From: Deferribacter thermophilus
GTDB taxonomy: Bacteria > Chrysiogenota > Deferribacteres > Deferribacterales > Deferribacteraceae
Direction of reading: 5' to 3'
Length of the DNA: 64,000 nucleotides
NCBI RefSeq assembly: GCF_049472675.1
Contig: NZ_JAPNXM010000004.1
Coordinates: 124,001 to 188,000 of the forward strand
Made by a program: the position numbers and the translations under genes. Positions 32,932-42,549 of the stretch are shown here, one piece after another (position 1 is the stretch's first letter; every line of letters starts with the position of its first letter). A model generated the notes under the pieces. The model searched no databases. It was not told the DNA's origin and worked only from the letters and a program-made list of their open reading frames with translations.

Positions 32932-35700
32932 ATGGCAAAGTTTAAAATAGCAGAGATTGCAGAAAAACTTGGGGTTTCCACTGAAGAGGTAATTCATAGA
33001 CTAAAAGATAGTGGTGAAGATATCCCTGAAGACTTAAGTGTTCTTGATGATAAACTGGTTTCTAAACTGGGGTTAGATCCAAAAAAGTTGCAGATAGAAA
33101 AAAGGCAGGAGTTTTTAAAAAAAGCGATTGAAAGAAGGAAAAGACACCCCAAACCAAAAGAAGTTGTTTTAAAAGAGGAAAAGGCTGCTGAGAAGAAAAG
33201 ATTATCAAAAGAGGAATTACTCAAAAAGAAGTTAGAATTAGAGAAAAGCTTAAAGAAAGTAGATGAATTAAGAAAGAAAAAAGAGGAAGAAAAAGAGAAA
33301 GTAAAGGAAACAATCCAGCAAACAGGCAAGGAAGAAATTGAACTTACAAAGTCTGAACAAGAAAAACAACCTTTAATAGCAGCTAAAATTGAGACAGCAG
33401 ATAAAAATTTAGTCAAAAAAACTGAAAGTGAGCAATCAGAAAAAGAAGAAAAAACAGGTGAAAAAAGAGATGAAAGAAAAGGTAGAAGATTTGCTAGAAA
33501 GGATGATAAAAAGGTAGAAAAACAAAAAACTGCAAAAAAAGATCAGCAAAAGCGTTTTGAAGGTAAAAAAACTGAAGAAAGAGAAGAAAAGAAATATGTT
33601 TCTAAGGATATAAAAGTTGAAGAAACTAAACAAGAAGTTACAAAAGAATTAAGAATAGATAAGGAATCTAAAAGGAAAAAGAAAGATAAAGATGAGTTGA
33701 TTGAAGTAAAAGAGGCAAAAAAACCTAAAGCTAAAAAAGGCGCTAAAACTAAAAATATTAAAAAAGATATTTTAGAAGGTTTTGATGAATTAGAGCTTGA
33801 AGAGGAGATTATAAAGTCAGATTCTTCAATAGAAGAAGCTATTGATTTAGAAAGTGATGAGAAAAAAGATGAAGTAAAAAAAGAAGTTAAACAGGAAGAA
33901 AAACAAACTGTAAAACAGCCTGTTAGACCATCTAAAATTGAAATTGCTGAAAATGTTGCAATAACTGAGTTAGCAAGACTGATGGGTATAAAAGCAAATG
34001 AGATAGTTAAAAAATTGTTTGAAATGGGTGTGATGGCAAATATAAACCAATCAATAGATGCAGAGACTGCTCAATTACTGGGAGCAGAATATGATATTGA
34101 GGTCGAAGTAAAAGTTATAACTGAAGATGACTTAATTCCAAAGTATGAGGATAAACCAGAGGAATTAAAACCAAGACCTCCTATAGTAACAGTTATGGGG
34201 CATGTTGACCATGGAAAAACATCCTTGCTTGATAGGATTAGAAGGACAAAAGTTGCTGAGAAAGAGGCTGGTGGGATCACTCAGCATATAGGTGCATACG
34301 AAGTTGATTTAGATCAAGGTAAGATAGTTTTCCTAGATACCCCTGGTCATGAGGCTTTTACAACTTTAAGAGCAAGGGGAGCTAAGGTTACTGATATTGT
34401 AATTTTAGTTGTTGCTGCAGATGATGGGGTTATGCCTCAAACAAAAGAAGCTATAGATCACTCTAAAGCAGCAGGTGTTCCTATAGTTGTTGCTATAAAT
34501 AAAATTGATAAACCAAATGCAAATCCAGATCATGTAAAATCACAATTAGCTGAGCTGGGTATAATCCCTGAAGAGTGGGGAGGAAGTTACCAGTTCCAAG
34601 AGGTTTCAGCTAAAACGGGTCAGGGAATAGATGAGCTATTAGAAAGGGTTTTACTTGAAGCAGAAATGTTAGAGTTGAAGGCAAACCCTAAGAGACCTGC
34701 AGAATGTGTAGTGATAGAGTCAAAACTTGATAAACACAGAGGTGCTGTAGCAACAGTTATAGTCCAGAATGGAACTCTTAAAAAGGGTGATGTTTTTGTA
34801 GTTGGTGCGCAATATGGCAAGGTAAGATCTATGTTTAACTTTATGGGAAGAACTGTTAAAGAAGCTGGACCTTCTATACCTGTGGAAATTATGGGTTTTT
34901 CTGAAGTGCCTGAAGCTGGTGAAAAACTTATTGTGTTGCCAAATGAAAAGCTAGCAAAACAGATTGCAGATATGCGCAGAGAGAAAAAGAAAGAACAAGA
35001 GTTGCTTGAAAAAAGTAAAGTTAGTTTAAACGATATATTCACTAAAATTCAAGAAGGGGAATTACAGGAACTAAATATTATAATAAAAGCTGATGTCCAA
35101 GGTTCGGTAGAAGCATTAAAAACTTCTTTACAAAAACTATCAAATCCTGAAGTTAAAGTTCAAGTTATACATGATGGTGTTGGTGCTATTAGTGAATCTG
35201 ATGTTTTATTGGCAGCTGCTTCAAATGCGATAATTATAGGCTTTAATGTGCGACCTGATAATAAAGCAAAGGCTGCTGCTGAAAGGGAGAAAATTGATAT
35301 TAGACTTTATTCTGTAATTTATGATGCTATTGAAGATGTTAAAAAGGCTATTGAAGGTATGCTTACCCCTGAGACAAAAGAGAATGTTATTGGTAAGGTA
35401 GAAATCAGGAAAGTATTTAATATCTCTAAAGTTGGTCGTGTTGCTGGTTGTTATGTCTTAGAAGGTAAAGTTATGCGTAATTCAAATGTTAGAGTTTTAA
35501 GGGATAATGTTGTTGTTTATGATGGCAAAATCGGTACTTTAAAACGATTTCAAGATGATGTGAAAGAAGTAGTTGCTGGTTATGAATGTGGACTTACTAT
35601 TGATAGATATAATGATATTAAAGAGGGTGATATTTTAGAGGTTTATGAGTTAGTTGAAGAAAAAAGAACACTTGATGATGTGAATAATCCAAATGAGTAA
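32932..35700 (+). CDS. infB: Translation initiation factor IF-2
   Basis: 922 residues: an N-terminal IF2_N helical domain (MAKFKIAEIAEKLGVS), a long Lys/Glu-rich linker (about 80-330), a second IF2_N (ENVAITELARLMGI), the G domain with GHVDHGKTSLLDRIR, DTPGHEAF and NKID, and C-terminal domains that bind fMet-tRNA. A GTG at 32923 opens the frame 9 bases earlier, but it lies in the Shine-Dalgarno region (AAGGGG) and the ATG at 32932 matches the family start. The next gene overlaps it by 8 bases. Confidence 0.96.
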   Translation: MAKFKIAEIAEKLGVSTEEVIHRLKDSGEDIPEDLSVLDDKLVSKLGLDPKKLQIEKRQEFLKKAIERRKRHPKPKEVVLKEEKAAEKKRLSKEELLKKKLELEKSLKKVDELRKKKEEEKEKVKETIQQTGKEEIELTKSEQEKQPLIAAKIETADKNLVKKTESEQSEKEEKTGEKRDERKGRRFARKDDKKVEKQKTAKKDQQKRFEGKKTEEREEKKYVSKDIKVEETKQEVTKELRIDKESKRKKKDKDELIEVKEAKKPKAKKGAKTKNIKKDILEGFDELELEEEIIKSDSSIEEAIDLESDEKKDEVKKEVKQEEKQTVKQPVRPSKIEIAENVAITELARLMGIKANEIVKKLFEMGVMANINQSIDAETAQLLGAEYDIEVEVKVITEDDLIPKYEDKPEELKPRPPIVTVMGHVDHGKTSLLDRIRRTKVAEKEAGGITQHIGAYEVDLDQGKIVFLDTPGHEAFTTLRARGAKVTDIVILVVAADDGVMPQTKEAIDHSKAAGVPIVVAINKIDKPNANPDHVKSQLAELGIIPEEWGGSYQFQEVSAKTGQGIDELLERVLLEAEMLELKANPKRPAECVVIESKLDKHRGAVATVIVQNGTLKKGDVFVVGAQYGKVRSMFNFMGRTVKEAGPSIPVEIMGFSEVPEAGEKLIVLPNEKLAKQIADMRREKKKEQELLEKSKVSLNDIFTKIQEGELQELNIIIKADVQGSVEALKTSLQKLSNPEVKVQVIHDGVGAISESDVLLAAASNAIIIGFNVRPDNKAKAAAEREKIDIRLYSVIYDAIEDVKKAIEGMLTPETKENVIGKVEIRKVFNISKVGRVAGCYVLEGKVMRNSNVRVLRDNVVVYDGKIGTLKRFQDDVKEVVAGYECGLTIDRYNDIKEGDILEVYELVEEKRTLDDVNNPNE

Positions 35701-35989
35701 AAACAGCTGTATAATAGGTTCATTAATTTTTGAGATAGAGATACCTGACGCATTCTCTTTGAAAGAAAAAAGGAGAGTGTTAAACAGTTTAAAAACTAAA
35801 ATTAAAAATAAATTTAATGTTTCAATCTCTGAAATTGGAGAGAAAGATATTTGGAATAGGAGTGTGTTAGCTGTAGTTACTGTTTCGGATAGTAGAATTT
35901 TTGTAGATGAAATTCTTCAAAAAGTTATAAACTTCTTTGAAAACTTTACTACAATAAACATATTAAGTATAAGTGAGGAAATTTTATAA
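35693..35989 (+). CDS. YlxP/DUF503 family protein
   Basis: A 98-residue DUF503 protein, the family found between infB and rbfA in many bacteria. The motifs LIFEIEIPDAFSLKEKRRVLNSLKTKI and FNVSISEIGEKDIW are typical: the core is SLKEKR followed by a beta strand. Function is unproven; its constant position suggests ribosome assembly or translation. It overlaps infB by 8 bases and abuts rbfA directly. Confidence 0.9.
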   Translation: MSKNSCIIGSLIFEIEIPDAFSLKEKRRVLNSLKTKIKNKFNVSISEIGEKDIWNRSVLAVVTVSDSRIFVDEILQKVINFFENFTTINILSISEEIL

Positions 35990-36337
35990 ATGGAAAAAGG
36001 GCAAAGAGCAAAAAGGGTTTCTGAATTATTAAGAGAAGAGTTATCAAAACTTATTATCTATGAAGCTAAAGATCCATTGGTAAAAACTGTTATTATTACT
36101 GCGGTTAGGGTTACTAATGATTTAAGTCTGGCAAAAATTTATTTCAGATCTTATGATTTAGATATGGATTTACAGGAAATTTTAAAGGGACTAAATAGAA
36201 GTAAAGGTTTTTTAAGGGAAAATATAAAAAGAAATTTAAGATTAAAAAAGATCCCTTCTTTTGAGTTTTATATTGATGATACAATCGATGAAGCATTAAA
36301 AATAGAAGGTATCATTAAAAAGCTTCATGAATTTTAA
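35990..36337 (+). CDS. rbfA: Ribosome-binding factor A
   Basis: A 115-residue KH-fold protein needed for 16S rRNA processing and 30S maturation. It begins with RAKRVSELLREELSKLI and contains SLAKIYFRSY (the AKVYV-like strand) and LRLKKIPSFEFYIDDTIDEA, the family C-terminal signature. It follows DUF503 with no gap and overlaps truB by 11 bases. Confidence 0.96.
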   Translation: MEKGQRAKRVSELLREELSKLIIYEAKDPLVKTVIITAVRVTNDLSLAKIYFRSYDLDMDLQEILKGLNRSKGFLRENIKRNLRLKKIPSFEFYIDDTIDEALKIEGIIKKLHEF

Positions 36338-37223
36338 TGGTTTTGTTGTTTTACATAAAGAAATAGGGGTTTCTTCATTTAACGCCGTTGATAGACTGCG
36401 TAAGATTTTAAAAGTTAAAAAGTGTGGGCATACAGGTACTTTGGATCCTTTAGCTGAAGGTGTCTTACCAGTTTGTTTAAATAAAGCTACAAAATTTATA
36501 AAATATTTAGATGAAAATGAAAAGGAATATATTGCTGAATTAAAATTTGGGATTCAAACAGATACTTTTGATATCACTGGCACAATAATAAATAAAAATA
36601 TAGAACAAGTAGTAGATCTGGCAATGGTACAAAAGGTTTTAGATGAGATGACAGGAGATATTGAGTTACCTATACCTAAATATTCTGCTGTTAAAATTAA
36701 TGGTGAAAGAGCATATAAACTTGCAAGAAGTGATAAAGATTTTGATGCTGGGAAAAGGGTTTCAACTATTTATAAAGTGGAGATTTTGGATCTTAACTAT
36801 CCAATGTGTATAATTAAAATACTTTGTTCAAAAGGGACTTATGTTAGAAGCTTCATAAATGAACTTGGCATAAAACTTGGTTGCTATGCAACTATGACAA
36901 ATTTACTTAGAACTAAAAGTGGAATTTTTAATATAAAAAATGCTTATAAATTGGATGAAATTGAAAAAATGTTTAAAAGTAAAGATTATTCTTTTTTGTT
37001 AAAAATTGAAGATGTGCTAAAGTTCCCAGTTGCAGTTGTTAAAGATGAGTTTTTAAAGTTGGCAAAAAATGGAGGTAAATTAAAAAGAGGTATGTATTTA
37101 AAGTTTCCTCTGTCATCTGAATACAATTATTACTTTTTAAGTGATGTTAAAGGTAATATTTTTGCCATTGCTAAAAAATTAGAAGGCTCTATTTATCCAC
37201 TAAAGGTTGAACATGTTTTGTAA
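36327..37223 (+). CDS. truB: tRNA pseudouridine-55 synthase
   Basis: A 298-residue TruB. The catalytic motif GTLDPLAEGVLPV carries the active Asp; KYSAVKINGERAYKLAR and SKGTYVRSFINELG are also diagnostic. It makes pseudouridine 55 in the T-loop of tRNAs. The C-terminal PUA-like region is present (about 235-298). It starts inside rbfA, so translation is coupled. A promoter for rpsO lies just behind its stop. Confidence 0.96.
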   Translation: MNFNGFVVLHKEIGVSSFNAVDRLRKILKVKKCGHTGTLDPLAEGVLPVCLNKATKFIKYLDENEKEYIAELKFGIQTDTFDITGTIINKNIEQVVDLAMVQKVLDEMTGDIELPIPKYSAVKINGERAYKLARSDKDFDAGKRVSTIYKVEILDLNYPMCIIKILCSKGTYVRSFINELGIKLGCYATMTNLLRTKSGIFNIKNAYKLDEIEKMFKSKDYSFLLKIEDVLKFPVAVVKDEFLKLAKNGGKLKRGMYLKFPLSSEYNYYFLSDVKGNIFAIAKKLEGSIYPLKVEHVL

Positions 37224-37230
37224 ATATTAG

Positions 37231-37258
37231 TTGAGTTTTTTTAAAATATTTATATAAT
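37231..37258 (+). promoter_or_regulatory. Internal promoter for rpsO-pnp
   Basis: TTGAGT (37231-37236), a 16-base spacer, and a perfect TATAAT (37253-37258) lie in the only real gap of the operon, 29 bases before the rpsO ATG. A separate rpsO promoter is also known in E. coli. Confidence 0.65.
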
Positions 37259-37286
37259 TACAAGGTTTGAATAATGGAGGTGTGTA

Positions 37287-37556
37287 ATGGCTTTAGATGC
37301 AGTAAAAAAGAAAGAAATCATTGAGAAGTTTAAAAGGCATGAAGGTGATACTGGTTCACCAGAGGTGCAGGTTGCATTATTAACAGAAAGAATCAATAAT
37401 TTGACAGAACATTTTAAACAACATCCAAAGGATCATCATTCAAGAAGAGGATTGTTGATGCTTGTTGGTCAAAGAAGGAAGCTTCTTGACTATTTAAGAA
37501 AGAAAGACTTTAATAGATATAAAAATCTGATTGAGGCTCTTGGATTGAGGAAGTAA
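37287..37556 (+). CDS. rpsO: Ribosomal protein S15
   Basis: An 89-residue S15 with the conserved FKRHEGDTGSPEVQVALLT and DHHSRRGLLMLVGQRRKLLDYL segments that contact 16S rRNA helices 20-22. GGAGGTG lies 5 bases before the ATG. It abuts pnp (3-base gap), the conserved rpsO-pnp pair. Confidence 0.98.
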   Translation: MALDAVKKKEIIEKFKRHEGDTGSPEVQVALLTERINNLTEHFKQHPKDHHSRRGLLMLVGQRRKLLDYLRKKDFNRYKNLIEALGLRK

Positions 37557-37559
37557 TCT

Positions 37560-39659
37560 ATGGAAAAAAACATCTATACTTATGAAGTAAAACTTACCGA
37601 AAATAGTGAACCTATTATTTTTGAAACAGGATGGAAAGCAAAACAAGCAAACGGTAGTATTTGGATAAAGCAAGGTGGTTCGGTTGTTTTAGTGACTGCT
37701 GTTGCTGATAAGGAAGCTTCAGATAATACAGATTTTTTTCCATTAACTGTTAATTATATTGAAAAATTTTATGCAGTTGGGAAAATACCTGGTGGCTTTA
37801 TTAAAAGGGAAGGGAAACCAAGCGATAGAGAAACTCTTATTTCAAGGCTTATTGACAGACCTATAAGACCTCTATTCCCTGATGGTTTTAGAAACGAGAC
37901 ACAAATAATTGCTACTGTTGTTTCCAGTGATCAAGTGAATGCTACTGATATATTAGCATTAAATGCAGCTAGTGCTGCTTTGATGATTTCTGATATCCCT
38001 TTTGATGGGCCTGTTGGTGCTGTTAGAGTTGGGAAATTAAATGGGGAGTTTGTAATTAACCCACCAGCTTCAGAAATTGAAGAATTAGAAATGAATATAG
38101 TAGTTGCTGGTACTGAAGATTCAATTGTAATGGTTGAAGCAGGGATGAAAAATTGCAGTGAAGAAGATGTCGTTAATGCGTTAGAGTTTGGACATGAGGC
38201 TATAAAAAAGCTTGTTGAAATTCAAAAGAGAATGAGAGATGAAATTGGTAAGGAAAAATTTGAATATAAAGATTTCTCTGTGACTAAAGAAGATCTTGAA
38301 AGTGCGTATAATAAATTAAGTGAAAAGTTAAAAGAAGCTGTTCTAATCCCTGGAAAATTGGAAAAATATACTGCAATTGATAAGGTAAAAGAGGATTTTT
38401 TTGAAGAGCTCAAAAATGAGTTAGGCGATAGTTTTGAAGAGAATAAAACATATTATGAAGAACTTTACCAAGAAGTTGAAAAGAAAGTTTTTAGAGAAAT
38501 AACTTTAAATTCAGGTAAAAGAGTTGATGGTAGAGGCTATACAGAAATTAGACCTATTGATATAGAAGTTGATCTATTACCTTGTGCTCATGGATCAGCT
38601 TTATTTACAAGAGGTGAAACACAAGCTTTAGTTACAGTTACTTTAGGTACTAAGTTTGATAGTCAGCTTCTTGATGATTTAGAAGGTGAGACTTATAAGA
38701 GGTTTATGTTACATTATAATTTTCCACCTTTTTCTGTTGGAGAGGTTGGTTTTTTAAGAGCTCCTGGAAGAAGAGAAATTGGGCATGGTTTTTTAGCTGA
38801 AAGGGCGTTAGCTTCCATGTTACCTGATGAGGACGAATTTCCATATACTATTAGAATTGTTTCTGAAATTTTAGAATCTAATGGTTCATCTTCTATGGCA
38901 ACTGTTTGTGGTGGTTCACTTGCTTTGATGGATGCTGGGGTTCCTATTAAGGATGTTGTAGCTGGTATTGCAATGGGTTTAATATATGAAGAAGATAACT
39001 ATGTGATTTTAAGTGATATTATGGGTATTGAAGATCACCTTGGTGATATGGATTTTAAAGTCGCTGGAACGGAAACAGGAATTACAGCCTTACAGATGGA
39101 TATAAAGATAAAAGGGCTTAAGAGAGAAATTTTAGAAAAAGCTCTAGCTCAAGCAAAAGAAGGGAGACTTTATATCCTTGAAAAAATGAAATCTGTTTTA
39201 GCTGCACCTAGGGAAGAGATTTCTCCAAGAGCACCTAGATTTGAGAAATTTTTTATAAATCCTGAAAAAGTAGGGTTACTGATTGGACCTGCAGGAAAAA
39301 CTATTAAATCAATTATTGATAAAGCTGAAGTTAAGATAGATATTTTAGAAAATGGTGAATTGCATATATTTGGAAATAACAAAGATTCAATAGAAAAAGC
39401 AAAAGAGATGATTGAGGCTGTTACTCAAGAATTAACAGTTGGGAAAATTTATAATGCAAAAGTAAAAAGGGTCGCTGATTATGGTGCATTTGTAGAGCTA
39501 TTTCCTGGAGTTGAAGGTTTGTTACATATTTCTCAGTTTAGCAATAAAAGAATAGAAAATATAAGGGAACATGTAAAAGTAGGGGATATGTTAGAGGTCG
39601 AATATTTGGGTAAAGACGAGCAGGGAAGAATAAAGCTGAGTAGGAAAAATTTACTGTAG
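37560..39659 (+). CDS. pnp: Polyribonucleotide nucleotidyltransferase (PNPase)
   Basis: A 699-residue PNPase: two RNase PH domains (first with KRPSDRETLISRLIDRPIRP-like segment near residue 80, second with LPCAHGSALFTRGETQ near 345), an all-helical linker, a KH domain (GLLIGPAGKTIKSI) and a C-terminal S1 domain (VGKIYNAKVKRVADYGAFVE). It degrades RNA phosphorolytically from the 3' end in the cytosol. Starts 3 bases after rpsO with no independent Shine-Dalgarno apart from GAGGAAG in the rpsO end, so coupling is likely. Confidence 0.97.
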   Translation: MEKNIYTYEVKLTENSEPIIFETGWKAKQANGSIWIKQGGSVVLVTAVADKEASDNTDFFPLTVNYIEKFYAVGKIPGGFIKREGKPSDRETLISRLIDRPIRPLFPDGFRNETQIIATVVSSDQVNATDILALNAASAALMISDIPFDGPVGAVRVGKLNGEFVINPPASEIEELEMNIVVAGTEDSIVMVEAGMKNCSEEDVVNALEFGHEAIKKLVEIQKRMRDEIGKEKFEYKDFSVTKEDLESAYNKLSEKLKEAVLIPGKLEKYTAIDKVKEDFFEELKNELGDSFEENKTYYEELYQEVEKKVFREITLNSGKRVDGRGYTEIRPIDIEVDLLPCAHGSALFTRGETQALVTVTLGTKFDSQLLDDLEGETYKRFMLHYNFPPFSVGEVGFLRAPGRREIGHGFLAERALASMLPDEDEFPYTIRIVSEILESNGSSSMATVCGGSLALMDAGVPIKDVVAGIAMGLIYEEDNYVILSDIMGIEDHLGDMDFKVAGTETGITALQMDIKIKGLKREILEKALAQAKEGRLYILEKMKSVLAAPREEISPRAPRFEKFFINPEKVGLLIGPAGKTIKSIIDKAEVKIDILENGELHIFGNNKDSIEKAKEMIEAVTQELTVGKIYNAKVKRVADYGAFVELFPGVEGLLHISQFSNKRIENIREHVKVGDMLEVEYLGKDEQGRIKLSRKNLL

Positions 39660-39676
39660 GGGTATCCCCCCTTTTT
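39659..39676 (+). terminator. Weak terminator-like hairpin after pnp
   Basis: GGGG-TAT-CCCC (39659-39669) starts in the pnp stop codon and is followed by CC and five T. The stem is only 4 bp, so it would be leaky; downstream genes follow closely and may rely on read-through. Confidence 0.4.
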
Positions 39677-39683
39677 ATTGATT

Positions 39684-40121
39684 ATGAAGAAAATAAATCT
39701 AAAAATCAAATGTGAACATTCAGACTTAGTCCCCACTTATCAATCTATCGGCTCAAGTGGGATGGATTTGCGATCAAAAATAGATACGGTCATTAAGCCT
39801 GGATGCATTGAGCTTGTGCCAACAGGAGTTTATATCGAATTACCAGATGGTTATGAGGCTCAAATAAGACCAAGAAGTGGTTTAGCTTTAAAACATAAAA
39901 TAACAGTCTTAAATACACCTGGTACAATCGATTCTGATTACCGAGGGGAAATAAAGGTTATTTTGATCAATTTTGGTGATGAAGATTTTATGATAAAGCG
40001 TGGTGATAGAATAGCTCAAATGGTAATTGCAGAATATATAAAGGCGAATGTTGATATTGTGGATAATATTTCTCAGTCGGAAAGAGGTGATGGTGGTTTT
40101 GGTTCAACTGGTGTTGACTAA
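39684..40121 (+). CDS. dut: dUTP diphosphatase (dUTPase)
   Basis: A 145-residue trimeric dUTPase that hydrolyses dUTP to dUMP and pyrophosphate. All five motifs are readable: GSSGMDL, RPRSGLALK, NTPGTIDSDYRGE (uracil-recognition hairpin), GDRIAQMVI, and RGDGGFGSTG at the C-terminus. A TTG at 39678 could add two residues; the ATG at 39684 fits the family start. The Shine-Dalgarno is poor. It begins a run of closely packed genes to folK. Confidence 0.96.
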   Translation: MKKINLKIKCEHSDLVPTYQSIGSSGMDLRSKIDTVIKPGCIELVPTGVYIELPDGYEAQIRPRSGLALKHKITVLNTPGTIDSDYRGEIKVILINFGDEDFMIKRGDRIAQMVIAEYIKANVDIVDNISQSERGDGGFGSTGVD

Positions 40122-40148
40122 AATTTTTCCTGTTGTAGAATATATATA

Positions 40149-40736
40149 ATGAGAGTGTTATTTTTAGATTCCTCATCAAATAAAATGTCTTTGGCTATAT
40201 ACGAAAATGAATATTTATTACATCTTTCATTAACTGAGTTAAGTAATAAATTTAATGAAGAATTGTTGGATTTTGTTGATATTATTTTGAAAAAATTATC
40301 TTTAACAATTTCAGATATTGATAATTTTTTTGTAATAACTGGACCTGGTTCATTTACAGGGATTAGAATAGGTGTTTCTACTTTATTAGGTTTAGCATTA
40401 GGGAATAAAAAGAAGGTTTTTGGTATATCAACACTTGATGCAGCTGCATTAGTTATAAATAAATTTTATAATAGAGATAGTTTTAGAGTTGGTATAAAAT
40501 TAAGACTAAAAGAATACGCTGTTAGAGAATATAATTTTGGGCTAAATAATTTTAGTGACTATAGAGTTGAAAATTTGAATAGCACGCAAGATTTGATGTT
40601 TGTTGATAAATTGGAAATCCCTTTGACTTATGCATATCTTCATAAAAAATTTGAACATTTTGTAACAGATTATAATCCATTTTATATGAGAAAATCTCAG
40701 GCTGAGATTAACTTTGATAAGAAAAGCTGTACATAA
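40149..40736 (+). CDS. tsaB: tRNA threonylcarbamoyladenosine biosynthesis protein TsaB
   Basis: A 195-residue TsaB, somewhat shorter than the usual 220-230. The ASKHA-fold N-terminal domain shows VLFLDSSSNKMSLAIYE and ITGPGSFTGIRIGVSTLLGLALG. TsaB acts with TsaD and TsaE to form t6A at position 37 of ANN-decoding tRNAs. The C-terminal half is shortened. It overlaps rimI by 23 bases, a pairing (tsaB-rimI) common in bacteria. Confidence 0.93.
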   Translation: MRVLFLDSSSNKMSLAIYENEYLLHLSLTELSNKFNEELLDFVDIILKKLSLTISDIDNFFVITGPGSFTGIRIGVSTLLGLALGNKKKVFGISTLDAAALVINKFYNRDSFRVGIKLRLKEYAVREYNFGLNNFSDYRVENLNSTQDLMFVDKLEIPLTYAYLHKKFEHFVTDYNPFYMRKSQAEINFDKKSCT

Positions 40737-41145
40737 AGATTTGGAATCAGTAGTTAAAATTGAAGAAGAAGTATTTGAAAGACCTTGGAGTATTGATAGT
40801 TTTCGAAATGAGTTAAATAATAAATTTTCTAATTTTTATGTGTATGAGGTTAATAAAGAAGTTGTTGGGTATATAATTTACTGGGATTTTAAAGAGGAGG
40901 TTGAAATAGCTAATATAGCAGTGAAAAAAGATTACCAAGGTATGGGGATTGGTAAAAATTTATTAAATTTTGTCTTGAATAATACCAACGCTATGTATTA
41001 TTATCTTGAAGTGGAATCAAATAATGAAAAGGCAATAAGATTATACACAAGTTTTGGTTTTGTTGAGTATGATTTTCGTAAAAATTATTATGGCATTAAC
41101 AAGCATGCTAAGTTAATGAAATTAATAAGGGGTGAAGTATGTTAA
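40714..41145 (+). CDS. rimI: Ribosomal-protein-alanine N-acetyltransferase RimI-like (GNAT)
   Basis: A 143-residue GNAT acetyltransferase. It shows VVKIEEEVFERPWSIDSF at the start, the acetyl-CoA loop VKKDYQGMGIGKNLLNFV, and YLEVESNNEKAIRLYTSFGF, all typical of RimI. RimI acetylates the N-terminus of ribosomal protein S18. The start must be TTG at 40714 because an in-frame TGA lies shortly upstream and no ATG or GTG is near; it overlaps tsaB, so re-initiation is likely. Confidence 0.9.
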   Translation: MIRKAVHKDLESVVKIEEEVFERPWSIDSFRNELNNKFSNFYVYEVNKEVVGYIIYWDFKEEVEIANIAVKKDYQGMGIGKNLLNFVLNNTNAMYYYLEVESNNEKAIRLYTSFGFVEYDFRKNYYGINKHAKLMKLIRGEVC

Positions 41146-41378
41146 CTAATAACAATGATGATATTATTAAAGAATTGCTGGAAACAAACGAAGAATTTAA
41201 AAAGTTATTTGAGGAGCATATAAGATTAGAGCAGGATTTAGAAGCTCTTTATAGTTTGAAATACTTTCCTCCCGAAGTTGAGATAAAGATTAAAGAAATT
41301 AAATTAACGAAATTAAGAGGCAAAGATAGAATGAATCAAATTATTAATGAGTATAAAAAATCTAAAGGGGTTAGTTGA
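41139..41378 (+). CDS. DUF465 (YdcH-like) small helical protein
   Basis: A 79-residue protein of two helices. The pattern KKLFEEHIRLEQDLEAL followed by PPEVEIKIKEIKLTKLRGKDRMNQII is that of DUF465/YdcH. Function is unknown; members are small coiled-coil proteins. It overlaps rimI by 7 bases, and its stop is one base before the metK ATG, so it is embedded in the operon. Confidence 0.8.
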   Translation: MLTNNNDDIIKELLETNEEFKKLFEEHIRLEQDLEALYSLKYFPPEVEIKIKEIKLTKLRGKDRMNQIINEYKKSKGVS

Positions 41379-41379
41379 T

Positions 41380-42534
41380 ATGGAAAGAAAAAAATATGTA
41401 TTTACTTCTGAATCTGTTACAGAAGGACATCCAGATAAGGTTGCCGATCAAATATCTGATGCAATTTTAGATGCAATGCTTAAAGATGACCCATATAGCA
41501 GGGTTGCTTGCGAAACACTTGTAACAACTGGACTTGCAGTTGTAGCAGGTGAAATAACAACAAGAACTTATGTAGATATCCCAGGTATTGTTAGAGAAAC
41601 AATAAAAGAGATAGGTTACACTAGAGCTAAATATGGGTTTGATTATGAAACTTGTGCAGTAATAACAACTATAGATAAGCAATCTCCAGATATTGCTATG
41701 GGTGTAGATACTGGTGGTGCTGGAGATCAGGGGCTAATGTTTGGTTTTGCATGTGACGAAACAGAGGAGCTTATGCCTCTACCCATTATGCTTGCTCACA
41801 AGATTTGTAAACAGCTTAGTGAAGTTAGGAAGAAAGGGATACTTGATTATTTAAGACCTGATGGTAAGTCACAAGTAACAGTTCAATATGAAGGTTATAA
41901 ACCTGTAAAAATAGATACAATTGTTGTTTCTGCTCAGCATTCTCCTGAAATCAAGTTAAAAGATTTAAAAGAGGATATAATAGAAAAAGTTATAAAACCT
42001 GTTGTTCCTAAAGAATTACTCGATGAAGAAAGTGTGACATATCATATAAATCCTACAGGTAGATTTGTCATTGGTGGTCCGATGGGTGATTGTGGATTGA
42101 CCGGTAGGAAAATTATTGTTGATACTTATGGCGGTGTAGGTAGACATGGTGGTGGTTGTTTCAGTGGAAAAGACCCATCAAAAGTGGATAGAAGTGCAGC
42201 TTATGCGGCTAGATGGGTTGCTAAAAATATTGTAGCAGCAGGTTTAGCTAAAAGATGTGAAATCCAATTAGCTTATGCAATCGGTGTTGCTTATCCTGTG
42301 TCAATTATGGTTAATACATTTGGCACTGGTATAATCCCTGATGAAGAGATAGAAAAAATTGTCAAACAGGTATTTGATTTAACACCTAAGGGGATAATTG
42401 AAGCTCTTGATTTGAGAAGGCCAATTTACAAACAAACTGCAGCATATGGTCATTTTGGTAGAAAAGAGTTTAGCTGGGAGCAGACTAATAAGGTTGATGA
42501 AATAAAAGATTTAGCTGGGAAACTTGGAGCTTAA
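41380..42534 (+). CDS. metK: S-adenosylmethionine synthetase
   Basis: A 384-residue MetK that makes SAM from methionine and ATP. The conserved GHPDKVADQISD, GAGDQGLMFGFA and GGGCFSGKDPSKVDRSAAY motifs are intact. An open frame starts at 41347 inside the DUF465 gene, but the ATG at 41380 with AAGGGG at 41365-41370 matches the family start. Next to ahcY, this makes a methyl-cycle pair: MetK supplies SAM and AhcY removes the product SAH. Confidence 0.97.
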   Translation: MERKKYVFTSESVTEGHPDKVADQISDAILDAMLKDDPYSRVACETLVTTGLAVVAGEITTRTYVDIPGIVRETIKEIGYTRAKYGFDYETCAVITTIDKQSPDIAMGVDTGGAGDQGLMFGFACDETEELMPLPIMLAHKICKQLSEVRKKGILDYLRPDGKSQVTVQYEGYKPVKIDTIVVSAQHSPEIKLKDLKEDIIEKVIKPVVPKELLDEESVTYHINPTGRFVIGGPMGDCGLTGRKIIVDTYGGVGRHGGGCFSGKDPSKVDRSAAYAARWVAKNIVAAGLAKRCEIQLAYAIGVAYPVSIMVNTFGTGIIPDEEIEKIVKQVFDLTPKGIIEALDLRRPIYKQTAAYGHFGRKEFSWEQTNKVDEIKDLAGKLGA

Positions 42535-42549
42535 ATAAGGGGTAGGATA

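Noticed and set aside
32994..33416. 140-codon open frame on the minus strand within infB
   Set aside because: It is antisense to the Lys/Glu-rich infB linker and gives a Ser/Phe-rich, low-complexity translation, the usual mirror of AAR/GAR codons; no Shine-Dalgarno.
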